Part shown: positions 11,915 to 25,426 of the stretch, in pieces
Layout: each line of letters starts with the position of its first letter
Numbering within the stretch: the first letter of the stretch is position 1
Assembly (NCBI GenBank): GCA_026874595.1
Contig: CM049317.1
Coordinates: 36,922,401 to 36,986,400, forward strand
DNA from: Sipunculus nudus
Lineage: Eukaryota; Annelida; Sipuncula; Golfingiida; Sipunculidae
Length of the DNA stretch: 64,000 bases
Direction of reading: 5' to 3'
Program-made: the position numbers and the translations under genes
The notes under the pieces: model-generated
Told to the model about the DNA's origin: nothing
The model's database searches: none
What the model saw: the letters and a program-made list of their open reading frames with translations, nothing else

Positions 11915-14280
11915 AGGGTCATTCTTTTCTCTGACAAATCGCCTGCCTGTGCTGGGTAATATCTTATGACTTGCCTGATGATAATGACATATAAGAAAAA
12001 TAATATCTTTATACTGTAAGTTTCATTTATCGAATCTGAGATTGTTATTTTCGGTCACAATGAATATTCACAATGGCTGGTGTTTTTCAGTTGATTGGGT
12101 TGTTTATTTATTGTTTAAGTTGAAGGTTTCTGTTTCGTTTCTTTCATTAACAAACCTTCTATATAAATGACAAATAGACATACCTGGTCGCATATTGTGT
12201 TGTCAATCGGAGTACGTTTTGCTAATTTATTTTTATCTTTTTTTTACATCCGTACCACAAACAGACCGATTTAGTGAGAATGTAGGGTAACCTTAACAAC
12301 TGAGGTTATTTTAGATTGTTCACATCTACAGCATCGTAAGGGAATGACTACACTTCAAAGTGTTGTCAATACCTCTTAGGTATTCAAGATAATTTGTATA
12401 ATATTTTCCCCAAGTTAGGAAATACCGAGTCCCCTGGCTGGGATAGTTTATAAAATCAGTACAACAAAGGTTACTACGCTGACAGTTCCAGTTGAGTTTT
12501 GTTCATGGTACTCGTGTTTTGACACACTTCAGCTGCCATTTTTAACAGATCAATTAATTGCCTTTCAGGAATCTTAACGCCTATTTAGCAGACGCATATG
12601 GCCCTGCCCCAGATATATACGTATTATTGGATATAGCAACCAATTAGTTAACCAAGTAGTTAACTGAATACCGTAATCTTCGTGACGATGATTGTATTCT
12701 TATCACATGAAAACTGGCTGCATACGCCTATGGTCACATTACACGCTCAGGCCGTGTGGATGCCTATGGATTTTTATCTGGGTCCGTCGATGAATATTAG
12801 TATTGTTAGCATAATAGCCGTTCTTGTGTCGGGTTTGTGCCGGTCGAGATAATCTTAGTGGATTTGACTTGACTGAGCTGAGCTAACTACTCGGTTTTTT
12901 TTTCACCGGCGTAGCTTTTTAGTTCACCCGCGTAGCTTCTGATAGATGACGCGGCAATAGCCCCTACGCAAAAACGGGTTACATTCCTCATGATATATTA
13001 AGAATATAAGTTATCACACCGGATCAGTCCCGCCACATTCAAGACAAAACGGGTGATTTTCGAAAGGAGTCACGACGTTGTCCATGTTAACAGTCCAAAA
13101 TATGTATCACTATTTTTTCTGGATAGGAATATGAGGTTATAAATACTTCAATAAGCCTGGGGTCATAACTATCCAGTGATACCAAATTTGTTATCTTCAC
13201 TTGAGACCAACAGCAGCTGGGAGAAAACAGTTGAACAAATTTATGCAATTCTCAAAATTCTCGCTCTCTGAACTTTTACTCAATTTCTGATGAAAGTTAT
13301 TAAAAAGGGGCCTCGTAAGACTAAATGCAGGTACGTATTTTAATGACACGTATCTAGCTACTGCAAACCTGCAAAACATAGGAGGTATGTATTTTTATGG
13401 CACCTATCTAGCTACTGAAAATCTGCAAAAAATAGGAGTTTTTCCTCATACAGGTTATAACTGGTGAAACTTTTTATCTACATAAAGGTTGTTTTTCGCA
13501 AAACCTTAGGGGAACGGGGTACCTAATATTGCTTTAAATGCCACAAATAAACTTTGGTCGCCTGAATGAGTATTTATTTTAAAGTGCATTTTCATACCCT
13601 TTAAACAAGCCAATTTACGTATTTATCACTTTGGCGCTAGATATGAAACAATTTGCAAGAGTCCAAGCAAACCTCATAAAATAAACATCCGAATACCTAT
13701 AATTTGTGAGAATAACCTTGGAAGTTGTAGTATTGGTAGACACGACTAATGACTTCGCCATTTACTAATAGTGTATTATTTACTAAACCTTAGAACTGAT
13801 CATATTAGGTTACCCTATTCTCAGTCTTAAATTTCGTATCCAAGCTTCGCGTGACGTTGACAATGACGAGTTCCACTGCATCATATTGTCGTTATATAAA
13901 CAGCTAGTTCATTACTATGTATAAAAAATACTTATGCGTAATATAAAATAATTACAGTTTTAGAATTATATGAAAGGCAACCATGTTTTTTTTTGCAGTA
14001 AAATACAAGTTTGTAAAAAAGGGAAAAAAATCAATGTGGATTCAAACTCGTGTGACACATCATCGAGTACGAAGGACCTAATCATACACCAAGGAGAGAT
14101 ACAAACCCTCGCGTGTGCCACTGGATTAAAAGAGTTACATCAGACATATGATCAAACATGATTATAACTTGACGTTTTATAAATTTCCATCTGTTATTTC
14201 CAATAATATATCATTGGTCGATCCGAATGTCTACAGGACCGCTATTGATCCACTGGACCTAACTGGTCCTGCTGTATACA
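11915..14280. other. no gene recognised
   Basis: AT-rich sequence without a supported gene. It contains a short direct duplication (listed separately) and two copies of a GCGTAGCTT motif near 12,910-12,945. Confidence 0.45.
13329..13438. repeat. tandem duplication of a ~54-bp unit
   Basis: Two adjacent units share GGTA-GTATTTT-ATG-CAC, TATCTAGCTACTG and CTGCAAAA-ATAGGAG landmarks with a few substitutions. Confidence 0.8.
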
Positions 14281-14285
14281 GATTC

Positions 14286-14370
14286 CATCTCTCTCTCTCC
14301 CCCTCTCTCTCTCTCTATTTATATTATATATATATATGTATATATATGTATATATATATATATATATTTG
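14286..14370. repeat. compound (TC)n/(TA)n microsatellite
   Basis: CT-rich run followed by interrupted TATATA/TGTATA sequence. Confidence 0.9.
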
Positions 14371-14569
14371 TGTGTGCGCAGGTGTCTGTTTACGCGCATG
14401 TTATCTTTGAAGAAGGTACTAACTATAATTAGCCAATTAACTGAGTTTTTATGGCCCTTCGACCGGGTGGACTTCACACCTTTGCTAACAGTAAATTAAC
14501 ACCTAGAACCAGCTCAACCGGACCTCCCTGAGACTGTTGCAGGCCATGGCACAAATGGGATATTTGGCA

Positions 14570-15255
14570 TTGCAAGAAATGTGTTAACAATATCAAGTTC
14601 TACTGAAATAAGTCATCACTACAGCGTTTGATCCATACATTTGTGACCAGTAAGCTTTATTATGGCAATGCCCCTTTGATAGGATTGCCATAAATGCTCA
14701 TACAGAGGCTTCAGATAGATCAAAACTGTGAACCTGGAATGCTGTGTGGAATTAGGTAAACGTGAACATGTCGCCTGTCTTGCAAGCCCTACATTGGCGG
14801 CCGCTATGTCAACGGATTAAAGTCGCTATGTCAGTGTTCCAGGCAAAATATAGCCTTGCTCGAATATATCTCTACGATCTGATCCAGTCTTATACACCTG
14901 AGCGCATTGAGCCAAGAGTTACTGTGTATTCCATCTAGAAGGTCCGCCCTAGTTTTGTAGGAACTCTCTCCCACTGGGGCTACGGCAAACTTATAATTTA
15001 TACACAATTAAAAATAAGCTTAAAACTTACCTGTCTTTTCAATATTTTGGCTGTTTATCGTATTATCTTTAGACTCATTCAGCACACTTGTGGTGACGCA
15101 TAATAGTTGCTCTTTTTTTACAGCAGGTTGTAATGGAAAACGTATGAGTAGTGATTTAATGCAGTTTTAATTTGTCAAGTTTTTTTTTTTTTGTAAAGCG
15201 TTATCGAGCACTTCATGCTTTCTAAAATTAAATATTATAATTATCATTATTATGA
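14570..15255 (+). pseudogene. 3' end of a CR1/L2-like LINE
   Basis: Interrupted frames resemble the C-terminal part of LINE reverse transcriptase. Landmarks in order are a 'SSTEIS...SIH' start, 'LLQRLQ', 'AARMLCGIRK'-like and 'VLQALHWLPVCQRIKF'-like text (visible as PYIGGRYVNGLK and neighbours in the wrong frames) and 'FQAKYSLA...IYLYDLIQSYTP' (LIQSYTP is directly readable). The 3' part has the typical tail: a T-tract at 15,181-15,192, then TGTAAAGCG, AATTAAATATTA and an ATT-rich end at about 15,250. It is 5'-truncated, as is usual for LINEs, and contains many stops. No target duplication was found. Confidence 0.65.
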
Positions 15256-15489
15256 AAGAATGCAATTTAATTGAGGTATTTCCTACGCAGTGATTATATT
15301 TAAATTAACTAAAACAGCAATGCAGGCTGCACGTATTTCGTCGTGGATCATTATGTCTCCATCCCACCCAAACCCCCCCCCCCCCCTTCCTTACTTGGGA
15401 GAAATGTTGTTTTCGGTGCCATCGACTGTCGTCCATCCGCGTTGTACGTCGTCGTCGTCAGTCGTTCTCGTCGTCTGTATTATATCTGG

Positions 15490-16142
15490 GAACGCGATAA
15501 CTTTTGAACGGCTTCCTATTTCCCTCCAAAATGTGAAACACTCATTGTTCCTACCCTATTTCGTACACATTCGAATACTGGTGACCGTGATCTTCAAGGT
15601 CAAATCTGCGGGAATGAATTTTTGTTGTACCCCCCATAACTTTCAAAGGGCTCCACATTTTGTCCTAACATTTGGTACACAAATTATTTCTTACCAAGTT
15701 CGTGGCCGAGTTCGAAAACCGGTGACTTTGACCAGGATCTTCAGGTCTAATCAGCCGAATTATAATAATTGTCTTGTGAACGCGATAACTTTTGAAGGGC
15801 AGCATATTTTCCTTCAAAATTTCTAACACTCATTTTTCCTACCAAAATCTAGGACAGGTTTGAAATCGGATGACCTTTGCCTTCATCTTCAAGGTCAAAT
15901 ATATGCAATCCTAGGGTTATTGTCAGCCCGATATCTTAAGAAGAACTGAAGATTTGTTCTTCTCATTTGACACACCAGTTCTCGAAAAGCGGTGAACTTA
16001 ACCTTAATCTTTAAGGTCAACTCTTCTGAAAGCTAGATTCATTGTTTTGCGATAATGCTTATTTTACCTCCAATGTTTTGGGATGGCCCATAGGGGGAGA
16101 CATATATCTATTTTTACGCTGCAAAAACAAAGCCATTCTGGT
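15490..16142. repeat. array of ~145-bp monomers plus conserved tail motif
   Basis: About four degenerate monomers. AACGCGATAACTTTTGAA occurs at about 15,491 and 15,778 (about 288 bp apart), and CTTCAAGGTCAAA-like motifs occur near 15,592, 15,739, 15,890 and 16,009, about 120-150 bp apart. So the unit is about 145 bp, with alternating monomers more alike. The array ends at about 16,093-16,142 in a GGGGGAGACATAT...CGCTGCAAAAACAAAG motif that also occurs at 6,078-6,125. The 178-codon frame over this area is an accident of the repeats and the preceding C-tract. Confidence 0.7.
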
Positions 16143-16677
16143 CGTGAATCTGCTTTGAAGATGGAAAAGACATATTCATTAAATGTAGGTGTGGTGCACA
16201 TGGAATAGTTAATTAAAAAGGCATGATGGAATTATGATCTATGATCACAGAACTTCATGCTGTTATGGTTATGGGTTCTCTCCTGGAGCTATCGGTGATC
16301 TTTATTATTATTATTATTACTATTATTATTATTATTATCTTGTATGGCATTGACCTGTTTGACACAAATATGCTGCCTGTTCGGTGTGTGTCGTGTGGGA
16401 TTAAAAAAAAAATAATGGAGTTGGTATTGGAAAACCTAGTTTATACAGTGCATTAACAAGTAAGTTTATATTAATTTGGAAACATCGAATCATAAAGTGT
16501 TGTCAGAGATACGGAGGTAAAGTTGTATGTTGTTGCTGTCATCCGGATTGTTTACATCAGTGCCGAGGAGGCTGGTGGATTATTCAATAGTATTTTGTTT
16601 ATCATGTAAGCAAATGGACATACTCTACTATGATTATTTATAATTAGATGACAGAAGGTTCTGGAGAATTCATGCAA

Positions 16678-17160
16678 TGTGTAATTTCTAATACGTAAGT
16701 CCAGAAGGTAAAAATCCCGAAGGTGCCAGTCTTGAGAAGAAAGAAAGACCTGATCTTTCTAGGGACTCTCAGAGTTTCGTCTACCCAGATATAAATAGGT
16801 CGATTAGTGGCCGGTTAGTTGGGGAATGAATTTGAAGGCCAGGTGAACCCGTGATTGGTCGTTTTATGTCAACGACAGATTAGACGGACACCGAGCGTTT
16901 TGTAGTTGTAAAATACCGCGAGGACATTATTAGTCTCGGAGACAGTATTATTGTTACAACTGACCAGGGCGTTAGAAGATTACGTGATTTATACTTTGGT
17001 GAAGACGTTGTTATTGTGAGATTAGAGCCAGTCAACGACGGCGGTGGCAAATTGTTGTATGATACCTGAATAAACCTGTTTTTTTTTTCAATTCAGACGA
17101 GTGATATTTTGGACTTTTCCGAGTGAAAGAATATATGTCCACTGCGTGTGTGGTGTGACA
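16678..17160 (+). mobile_element. probable solo LTR
   Basis: The interval starts TGT and ends ACA. It holds a TATA box (TATAAATAGG at 16,791-16,800) and an AATAAA signal (17,069-17,074) followed by a T-tract, which is the promoter and poly(A) layout of a retrotransposon LTR of about 480 bp. No second LTR, primer-binding site, polypurine tract or 4-6 bp target duplication could be confirmed. The exact 5' border is uncertain. An ordinary host promoter with a nearby poly(A) signal is the alternative. Confidence 0.4.
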
Positions 17161-17403
17161 CTGTTTGTTACCGATGTTCATCGTTGTCTAAGACACAGTC
17201 AAGTTATATGGCCAATATAGGTATTTATTTGCTAATTTGGTTTCAGCAATTGTAACATCATCGCCATAATAGGCATGACCAACATTAAATTAAGACGCAA
17301 CTGAGAAAATTGCTTTATATAAACCTTCATGATAATTAGTAAACACTACTTATTTAGGCGCACTGGTTATTTCCCACCCACTCTTTCGTCAAACATCTCT
17401 CGG

Positions 17404-17422
17404 TATATATATTTATATGTAT

Positions 17423-17461
<39 letters not shown>
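17404..17461. repeat. (TA)n microsatellite
   Basis: Near-perfect TA repeat with a few TGTA interruptions at the start. Confidence 0.9.
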
Positions 17462-17466
<5 letters not shown>

Positions 17467-18259
17467 ACCAAAATAATGATTACTTCTGTCTATTACATGT
17501 GAGTTTACAAAAATAATAAGAATGTCCATTGTGTACTCGCTTTGTTTCTTTTCACAGATAAAAAAAATGTTTCACTGAAAAAATTTTCTCAACATTAATA
17601 TAACATGACTAGTAAATGATTTACCTGTTTTATACAGACATCATACGTGGAATGAAACTTCATTTCGTCAGGGGAAACTAAATTGTCACATTTCAACCAA
17701 CTGTGAACTTTTATTCAGGAAACATATAAGGAGGTGTTTACAACGAGTATCATAAACAAACGGTTTTTTTTAACTGAAATTAACCATTATTATGACAGAC
17801 AAAAATGTTTCCGAGGAAACAACGAATACAATATGGGAACATTTCTGTTAGTGTCTTGTTAAACAACACTTACTGGGATAGATCAAGTTATTATTCTAAT
17901 AATAATTTAGACTGATAAGCACCTTACTTTTTGTGTGAATCTGATTTACCTTTTGTCAAAGAATTCTTGGAGTTTACATAATCCAAAACAATTATAATTA
18001 CGATACTCATCCCAAATTACTAACGCTGATTTTTTTAGCAACAATTATAACCAAATTGTGTATGACTTCCTAAATGTACAAACAAAATCTTGGCCTTTGG
18101 ACAGTAAAGAAGTACTTCTGGAGTGAAATGTAATGGTGTGCGACTTTCGAAATACCCTGTAAATGTAACAAAAAACTTTATCCGTCAAAACAATAACAAA
18201 TATACATTGAGCATTTGAAAGACGGTGTGGGTATTAAAGACTAGATGCGCCAGTGGAAA

Positions 18260-18690
18260 ATCCACGGTCCTGTAAATAAATAGTTGTGTTATGAGATGGT
18301 CAGGACCGAATGTCGCATATTTTTACCCTCAGCATTTCGCAGGGACTTTTCATCACGTGGTTTACTTTCATGGTATTAAGATTACTTGTATAACAATTCT
18401 CCAGGAAAATCCATCCTCTAAGAAGTCAACAAAGATGGGAAATTTTGCTATTCAACAAATCACAAATCGAACTACGTTTTAACAAAGATATGACGCATAT
18501 ACAGAGTCTACAAATTATGAGTGAGACTTTTTCCCGATAAATAATATTGGTCCGACAACACGATTGCAGGATTGATGAAAAAAAGAGAAAGATATTTCGT
18601 GTAAATTGAGGCTTTGAGGAAATAACGAAAAACGGTGTTTTTAGTTGTCATTTAACTATAGTATTATACATGTAAAGGGGCACGTGCATG
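18260..18690 (+). repeat. direct duplication, copy 1
   Basis: Matches 20,940-21,350 in the same orientation, offset about 2,700 bp. Landmarks: GGAAAATC-ACGGT, GGTCAGGACCGAATGT-GCATATT, ATGAGTGA and ACGAAAAAC-GTGTTTTT. No shared open frame, so it is probably a dispersed non-coding repeat or an old segmental duplication. Confidence 0.65.
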
Positions 18691-19068
18691 TACGTTGTTG
18701 AAGTTAATTGTACGCAAAAAATGCAACTTATAGCTGCTGTCACGAGAGAACTGTGTCCAAGGTATTGTATTGCATTATCAAGTAGGAAGAATAACCAGTT
18801 GACTGTTTAAATTATTTATTGTTATCAATAAGGAGTATCAGGTTTAGGTATTAGCATAATAACTGTGGTAAGAGAGCACACTTGTCTCATTTAATGTTAA
18901 TTTCAGTACAGTATATTTCCGTCTGTTTAGCGGTCCCTTTATTAATGAGTGTTTGTTATACATTTTAAAAAAAGAAAACATGTTTAGTTTGGTTTTATCA
19001 GAATATTATCTCTGGAGGCGTGTCCATCTTAAAAGTTATGTTTTTTAAGGTCAGCATAAAAAACATGA

Positions 19069-19145
19069 TGATTGGCCAGAAGACGGTCAGTACTTGTGAT
19101 GTCAGCGAGCATTTATAAGACGTGATCAAGAAGAAATACACTACA
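19069..19145 (+). promoter_or_regulatory. promoter-like cluster (CCAAT, CRE-like, TATA)
   Basis: ATTGGCC (inverted CCAAT) at 19,071-19,077, TGATGTCA (CRE/AP-1-like) at 19,097-19,104 and ATTTATAAGA (TATA-like) at 19,111-19,120 are spaced as in an RNA polymerase II promoter. They are followed by several hundred bases that are visibly richer in CpG than the surroundings (about 19,130-19,560). A start near 19,140-19,150 would be expected. Downstream, an ATG at 19,386 opens a 67-codon frame, and a donor-like CAGGTAGAG lies at about 19,507, but no protein family is recognised. This could be a real first exon, an LTR fragment or chance. Confidence 0.3.
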
Positions 19146-20939
19146 GTTGCCTGATCAGCGCGCCAGTATGATGCAGCTCGACGATGTCTCTAGTACGAGG
19201 CATTAGAGTCCGGACAGCTGAGTGATAATGTTTATAAGCGGAGATAGTTGCTGTCTGAGGAATGCAACGCTGATTACTCTGTAACGGACTTCAGAGCGCG
19301 TATCGTATTTTGCCGACGGACTGGTAATCTGGCGATTTATACCCGTTGTGGGCGCTTCGAGTAACAGACCGAGGACATTCTTTAAATGCGTAACTGTGGA
19401 AGCACAGGATGTCGCTGTGTGCAAGCCTATTCAGTTACCTACAGCGGGATGGACTGTTGGTGGTTGGAGCTCCGTGTATCTAAGTGGACTAAACGAAATG
19501 TGTACACAGGTAGAGCGATAAACGAGCAGAGCGGCTCAACATTCCGATGTCACGTATGCGCAATAGTCATATGTTTTGGAACAGTGTAAACAAGGGACTT
19601 ATCTGTGAAGTGTCATTAATGGACTCGATGGTTTTTCTGTGCTTATTAACGGATGTTTGTAATCATCAGTGCTTATATATATGGCGTACCTCTCCAAAGA
19701 AATGTGTCTTCTTTCTTTTATATATGGATTTGTTTTGTTAACTCCTGTCTTGTTGATCTTTTGGAGTGTACGTAGGTATGGCTTTCAGCCAGTTGGTTTG
19801 ACATTTAACAGAACCTTGTTGTCCACATCTTTACCTGTGAAAAATCTGCCAATGAGAAATGGCAGGCAGAGATAACTATATTTGAAATTATTAAATGTTT
19901 GCCTTTGTTGACTGTCATGGAGTAAGTAGGTCTGATCAAAAACTGACATCACTCCTAAATAAAAGGCAAACATCTTTTAGTGCAAGTGTGTTACAAAGAA
20001 ACAATTTCATAGTCTATAAGCACATTAACGACAAAGGCTACGTACTGGTTTTACTATACATTTATAGATGGCTAGGGTAAACCATATGGGCAATCAGTTA
20101 TATATTGGAGAATCAGAATTACCATCAGATTAATTTTAAACAAAATCATTATGACAAAATATGTTTTTTTTTTCATGTGTTGAAACCGCCCGTTCGAAAC
20201 CGCATTCCTTCTGTCACATCGGCCAGGTGAAACCGGATTTGAAGCCCGATTGTATTTACTTATGTAAACTGAACACATGCCTGATAAGAAGATTATGGGG
20301 AGGTTTTAGACTCTGACGGCAGAACCTGTTTGTTATTAGAATTCCCGTCGGTTTAAAGATGTACTTGTAGTCTGTTTCCAATAACCCTGAACATTGCAGA
20401 TCCGAAAAGAAATTATGTTTGCCAAACCCCTACCCCGAACTGTGTTTCACTTGTGAAACAACAATTCGTTCATTGAACACATCTAATTGCCGAACATGAT
20501 GGAAATATACTTATTAACATATATAAACCCATATAAATGTATGTCAAATGGCCTAATTCAACAAAACTAAGTGACTCATTACTCCGTTAAGAGGGTAGCA
20601 TAGCGAAGCTTAAATTTACGGCTTATTTAATTTGAGTAGGGCAGAGCATGTTTACTAGTCATAGTGCTAACGGGCTAAATAGCTCCAAATAGCCCTGCTG
20701 CTACCTGAAAAAAGCGTGAAGGAAGAGAAATAGGGGCACCTATGGGAGTAATATTTAAATAATTGATTATGCAGCTCAATAGGAAGTACACCCGCAAAAG
20801 AATACAATCTTGTCCTAGAAGATACAAGTGTTTATAGACGATAAGTGTACAGAATTTTGCCACCCTTCTTGTAACAACCGTTCCCAGTCAAATCAGATAC
20901 TACACCATTGTGTATGACAAAAACTGCTTAATCGATAAT

Positions 20940-21350
20940 TGTATAGACCAAGTGTACCCTTGGAAAATCAACGGTTCTATATGATAAATATTTTTATTTT
21001 GAACTGGTAAGGACTGAATTTTGCATATTGTAATCATGTACTTTTTGCAGGAACTATTGTTCATGATATAAAGATCAGCAAAGAATGTCAAATTATACTA
21101 TTTAAAAAATCTAATGGGGATGTGGACGCGAGGTATATATAGGATATGGGGATTTTTCGAACGATAAAAAAAAAAACATGTGATAGTGATTGTATATATA
21201 TAAGCCATCTATACTGTGAAAATAATGAGTGACTGTATTTAGAACAGTGAAAGATAATTTGCATTAATTGAGGGTCAAAGGACATCACGAAAAACAATGT
21301 TTTTGTGTTGTAGGCAATTATGGAAATCTTAGGCAATACAAATACATGTC
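20940..21350 (+). repeat. direct duplication, copy 2
   Basis: Second copy of 18,260-18,690, same orientation, interrupted by an A-tract at about 21,167. See copy 1 for landmarks. Confidence 0.65.
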
Positions 21351-24300
21351 ATTGAACCCTCTTGCACGCGAAAATATTACTAAAAACAACCGGGCTTAGG
21401 CAGGCCAAAGCAAAAAGAAGCTAACAGTATTAAATGCTTGGTCTGAGCTCGTTCGTTGCGTTGTGTTAAAGGAAATAACGTAAAAACGTAAAATCTATTC
21501 TAGAAAAAATGAAGAGGGTTAACGTGAAACCGTTTGAAGAATCCAGTAAATTATGTAGGTAATCCTGTTTTAATCATCACCAGTTTAAATACTGGGTGTT
21601 CAGCTTACACTTACTGAAACGTTGAGAGTATTATCGACTCACATAACTGGGAGAATTCAAATATTTCGAACTGAATATTGTTTATCTTATTAAAACAATC
21701 AAATGCATATGTACTCAACATCAGAAAGAATTTCCAGACCCATTTAAAACATGTGTGAAGGAAAATGTATGACAATGGTTCACTTCCCATTGCCAAATAT
21801 AAATCAGCCATTTTCATCCAATTCGCTCATTTTAATGTTACTTAATGTTCCTTTCATTTTTGACAGAAAACAATTAGTACATATTGGTTCCTCTTAATTA
21901 AATATTATTCGAGTACACAGAACATATTACCTCCGTATGTATCATTTTATTCACAGGAGAGCCGTGTATGATTAAAGCTTTAAGTATTTTAAAAAGTCGT
22001 ATACGAAATGGTATACAGCACAAAGTATTTCCTCTTACAGACGTCCAGGAACAAGCCCATTTCAGGAGATGAGTCGCTTGTTTCAACAACATGATTGTGG
22101 ACAAAGATGTGCCCATTTAGCTAAGGAAAAATGCAGCTCAGTTGTGAATAAGAGCTCGCTGGTGAAACGATGGTATCAGACGTATTTTTATCGTACAAAT
22201 CCTAACAGGTAATGATATTATATCACATGTTCATAAATATTAAAACATATAAAACATGTTCACGTATTAAAATATATATAACAATTCGGATTAAAGGTGG
22301 AGTTTTAACTTTGCCTGATAACAATTTTACGTGATCGGTAGGATATAAAAAGATATGCATTTACATGTTATTCTAGATTACTAAGCGGCCACTCAGACGC
22401 TACTTTTAATGCTCGGATTTCATTAAGAAAAGGTAAGATGTCCGCTTTTCTTATAAAGACCTGATCCACTGCTGGTGACATCAAGCAACAAATAATAGTC
22501 GCATCAAACAATACTGGTAGTGTCGTGGGTAAATACTGGTAGTATTGTGGGTTTTAAACGTATGCTTTCAGATGTTGCCCTCACAATATGGATGATCAAT
22601 GGAACTCTAAAACAACACATAATCGTTAAGAATATTGTATAATGGGCGTCTAGAAGAAAATTCATGGATTCGTTAATGTAACCTTTAGAATATTTTTGGA
22701 TATAGATCCATTGGAAAAAAAGTATGCCATGCTCTTTGGTTGATACAGAGGTTGTTCATAAACGTGTGCAAAATTTTATGAAGCTGTGAGGTTACTTTAA
22801 ATATGTAGTTTTGAATTTCACAAACTATGAATCAAAGCCCTTTTTTTAGTTCTTTGTTCAATTACAAAGAAAAAAAATATTTTCATGTAATTTTTTAGTC
22901 AAAATACCATACACGACCTGTTGTATCAATAAGATGATTTGGAATATCCTGCAACAAGATTTGTTTAAGGCTGGTCAACACATTAATTTGGAAACCACAC
23001 ATATTGTGGATTTTCTAATCGGTCTGGCAAAGCATGATATACCAGAAATCAATGTGATAACTGGATCTATACAAGAAACATCGACATGTTCTCTGCAAAT
23101 CATTTGTTGCACTCCCAAACTAGCATACATGGTTATAAGTTTCAACCATTAAAATCATTAACATTCCTTAAATCTTTATTGATTTAACATAACACCAGAA
23201 TCTATGCTTTTTCAATACATTCCGCATGCGTTTGAACTTTTAGAACTTTTTTCTCATTTTAATTTATTAGATTATAAATACACTGACATTCACTTGAAGA
23301 GGTCCTATACCATGCCATGCGATTGTTGAATCCAGGGTCTTCGATCAGAGTGGTTTCCTCCAGAGATTCATTTCTTTCCTTCGGCGTATAATCCAAAATG
23401 CATCAGATGGTTATTAAACACTATAGCCTATACCGTGACTAGAGGATTTTATGGGTTGTTTGAATACTTTGGGAAGTTCACAAATTCCTATATAAAATTA
23501 TTTTTTTTTGGTACAATGGAAAAATGAAATTCATCTTAATGGGAAATAAACATATGCATTAATTATCGATATTTTATTTTAAGGTCAATTTACATTTAAA
23601 GTGCGGAGAGGCATTGTATAAAGCTTATATTTACTCTTATAAAAACGGCTTACTATATAAGGATAAATCACCAGCGTGATTCAAAGGGGTTATATGGATT
23701 ATAACAGTAAAGATTTGTTTATAAAAAAATAAAGCTAGGAACAAAGTTAATATCATATCGATTTTTTTTAAATTGACATGTTGAGAAACTGTAATAGCCA
23801 TATCAGTAATAGCAATATCATCATAGCCTCCTATGATGAAGAAAAAGGGTAAACCTAGTATTTACAAAATCCCTTTAAGGGGTCATGCGTGACCAGAAAA
23901 AAATGCAGGGCTCATACACTGACAATTATTCGTAACAGTATTATCGGTCGATGACAGAATTGTCAGTTTATGTTTTCTTGTGACTCGGGTAATGTTCTTG
24001 CACAGGTATCATCAGGGACTAACTGGTATCAGCGGCTGTTTTAAAATATCCTTCAGATATGTATAAATTAAAGGCATAACTTAGGTGAGTGAAATCGATG
24101 ATAAATGAGCGAACCTTACTCAGTATACTGCACTATAGTGCCTTAGTTGCAAAGCATCCTGTGTGATAGAAATCACTAAAAGAACAAAGTAAGCAGGAAA
24201 AATTCCGTTTCCTGTATTGCACTGAAATTTGTTTCATTTATCAATACAAGAAAAGTTGGTCGCCGATGATTTCAACATTGTTTCTCTCCTTCATTCATGT

Positions 24301-24730
24301 TATGTGACACGTTTTATATGCAAGACCTAGACGTATTTGGTTTTGTTTATATTGATAAACAATTAGATTTAAGGATATACTTTCACATAAGTCTGAAATC
24401 ATTTTTGTTTGCATATAAGCCATTGAGTCCATAAAAAAGAACAATCACATAGCATTCATTAATATCGAGGAACGTGCGTCATGTAGCTGTTTATCATCTA
24501 GCAATTTCTAGCATTTGCGTGCTTGTACTGAAATTAAAAAAAAAATGGCCGGGTATTAAGGGGGTGGTCTCACGTGAAGCATATCTGAAATGAAAAAAAA
24601 AATCCTGTCGGAAGCAAGGTATGTGAGTCTGCCTTGATTTCAACAGAGATTACTGATATTACATTTAATAAGTATCACAATTACTTGTGGGAGGGGCAAC
24701 AATTAATTCGTTTGTAAACAAAATTATTTT
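21351..24730. other. no gene recognised
   Basis: AT-rich sequence with only short unsupported frames (up to 72 codons). The centre of symmetry of the large inverted duplication falls near 24,530, at its right border. Confidence 0.45.
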
Positions 24731-24733
24731 AAG

Positions 24734-24793
<60 letters not shown>
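24734..24793. repeat. (CA)n-(TA)n compound microsatellite
   Basis: About 19 bp of CA repeats followed by about 40 bp of TA repeats. Confidence 0.95.
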
Positions 24794-24795
<2 letters not shown>

Positions 24796-25426
24796 TTAGT
24801 TCTGAACCTGTGATGTCGCCCTGCAAATGTTTCAGTGTACCTCTAGAAAGCGACTTTACAGAATAGTTGTGTTTTATGAACCACATCTTGTTTGTATCCA
24901 AGGAGACATTCATCGTCGACTTGGGCAACTATATCAAGCCAAACAAATGAGTTTACTTTCATTGGCAGAAATGAGGTATCAACGATACATTGCTTGAGCT
25001 GGAGCATATTTAGGTAAGAGAAACCTGTGAGCCCGGCCATACTCGTAGTTCACTGCCAAGAACAGTGGTGTCACCCACATAATCCGACCATAATAAGGCT
25101 ATTTATCATTTCAGAATATTCAGTCAAGAAAAAAACTACTGAAAAAACATTACCTGGTTCTTATTTGACAATTATATGGAATCAACGAGGGGAAAACGGA
25201 CTGCCTTATGTTTTGATGAGAAGCTGACCATGCTTTAATGGTACGTCTATAATGCCAAACTTGCCGTCAAACACTGCCATTAACTCCATTGCCGATAAAA
25301 AAAGAAGAGTAGAAAGAAACCTGTTGAAAACTAAATTAGGTCACCAGATATATCTAAACCAACGAAACGTAAACGCATGCGAACAGCAGCCGACGAGAAG
25401 CTGGAGATTAAACACATTCACTAAAT

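Noticed and set aside
15290-15826. 178-codon ORF, longest on the plus strand
   Set aside because: It runs through a C-tract and ~145-bp repeats; no protein family motif, and repeats in other frames align equally well.
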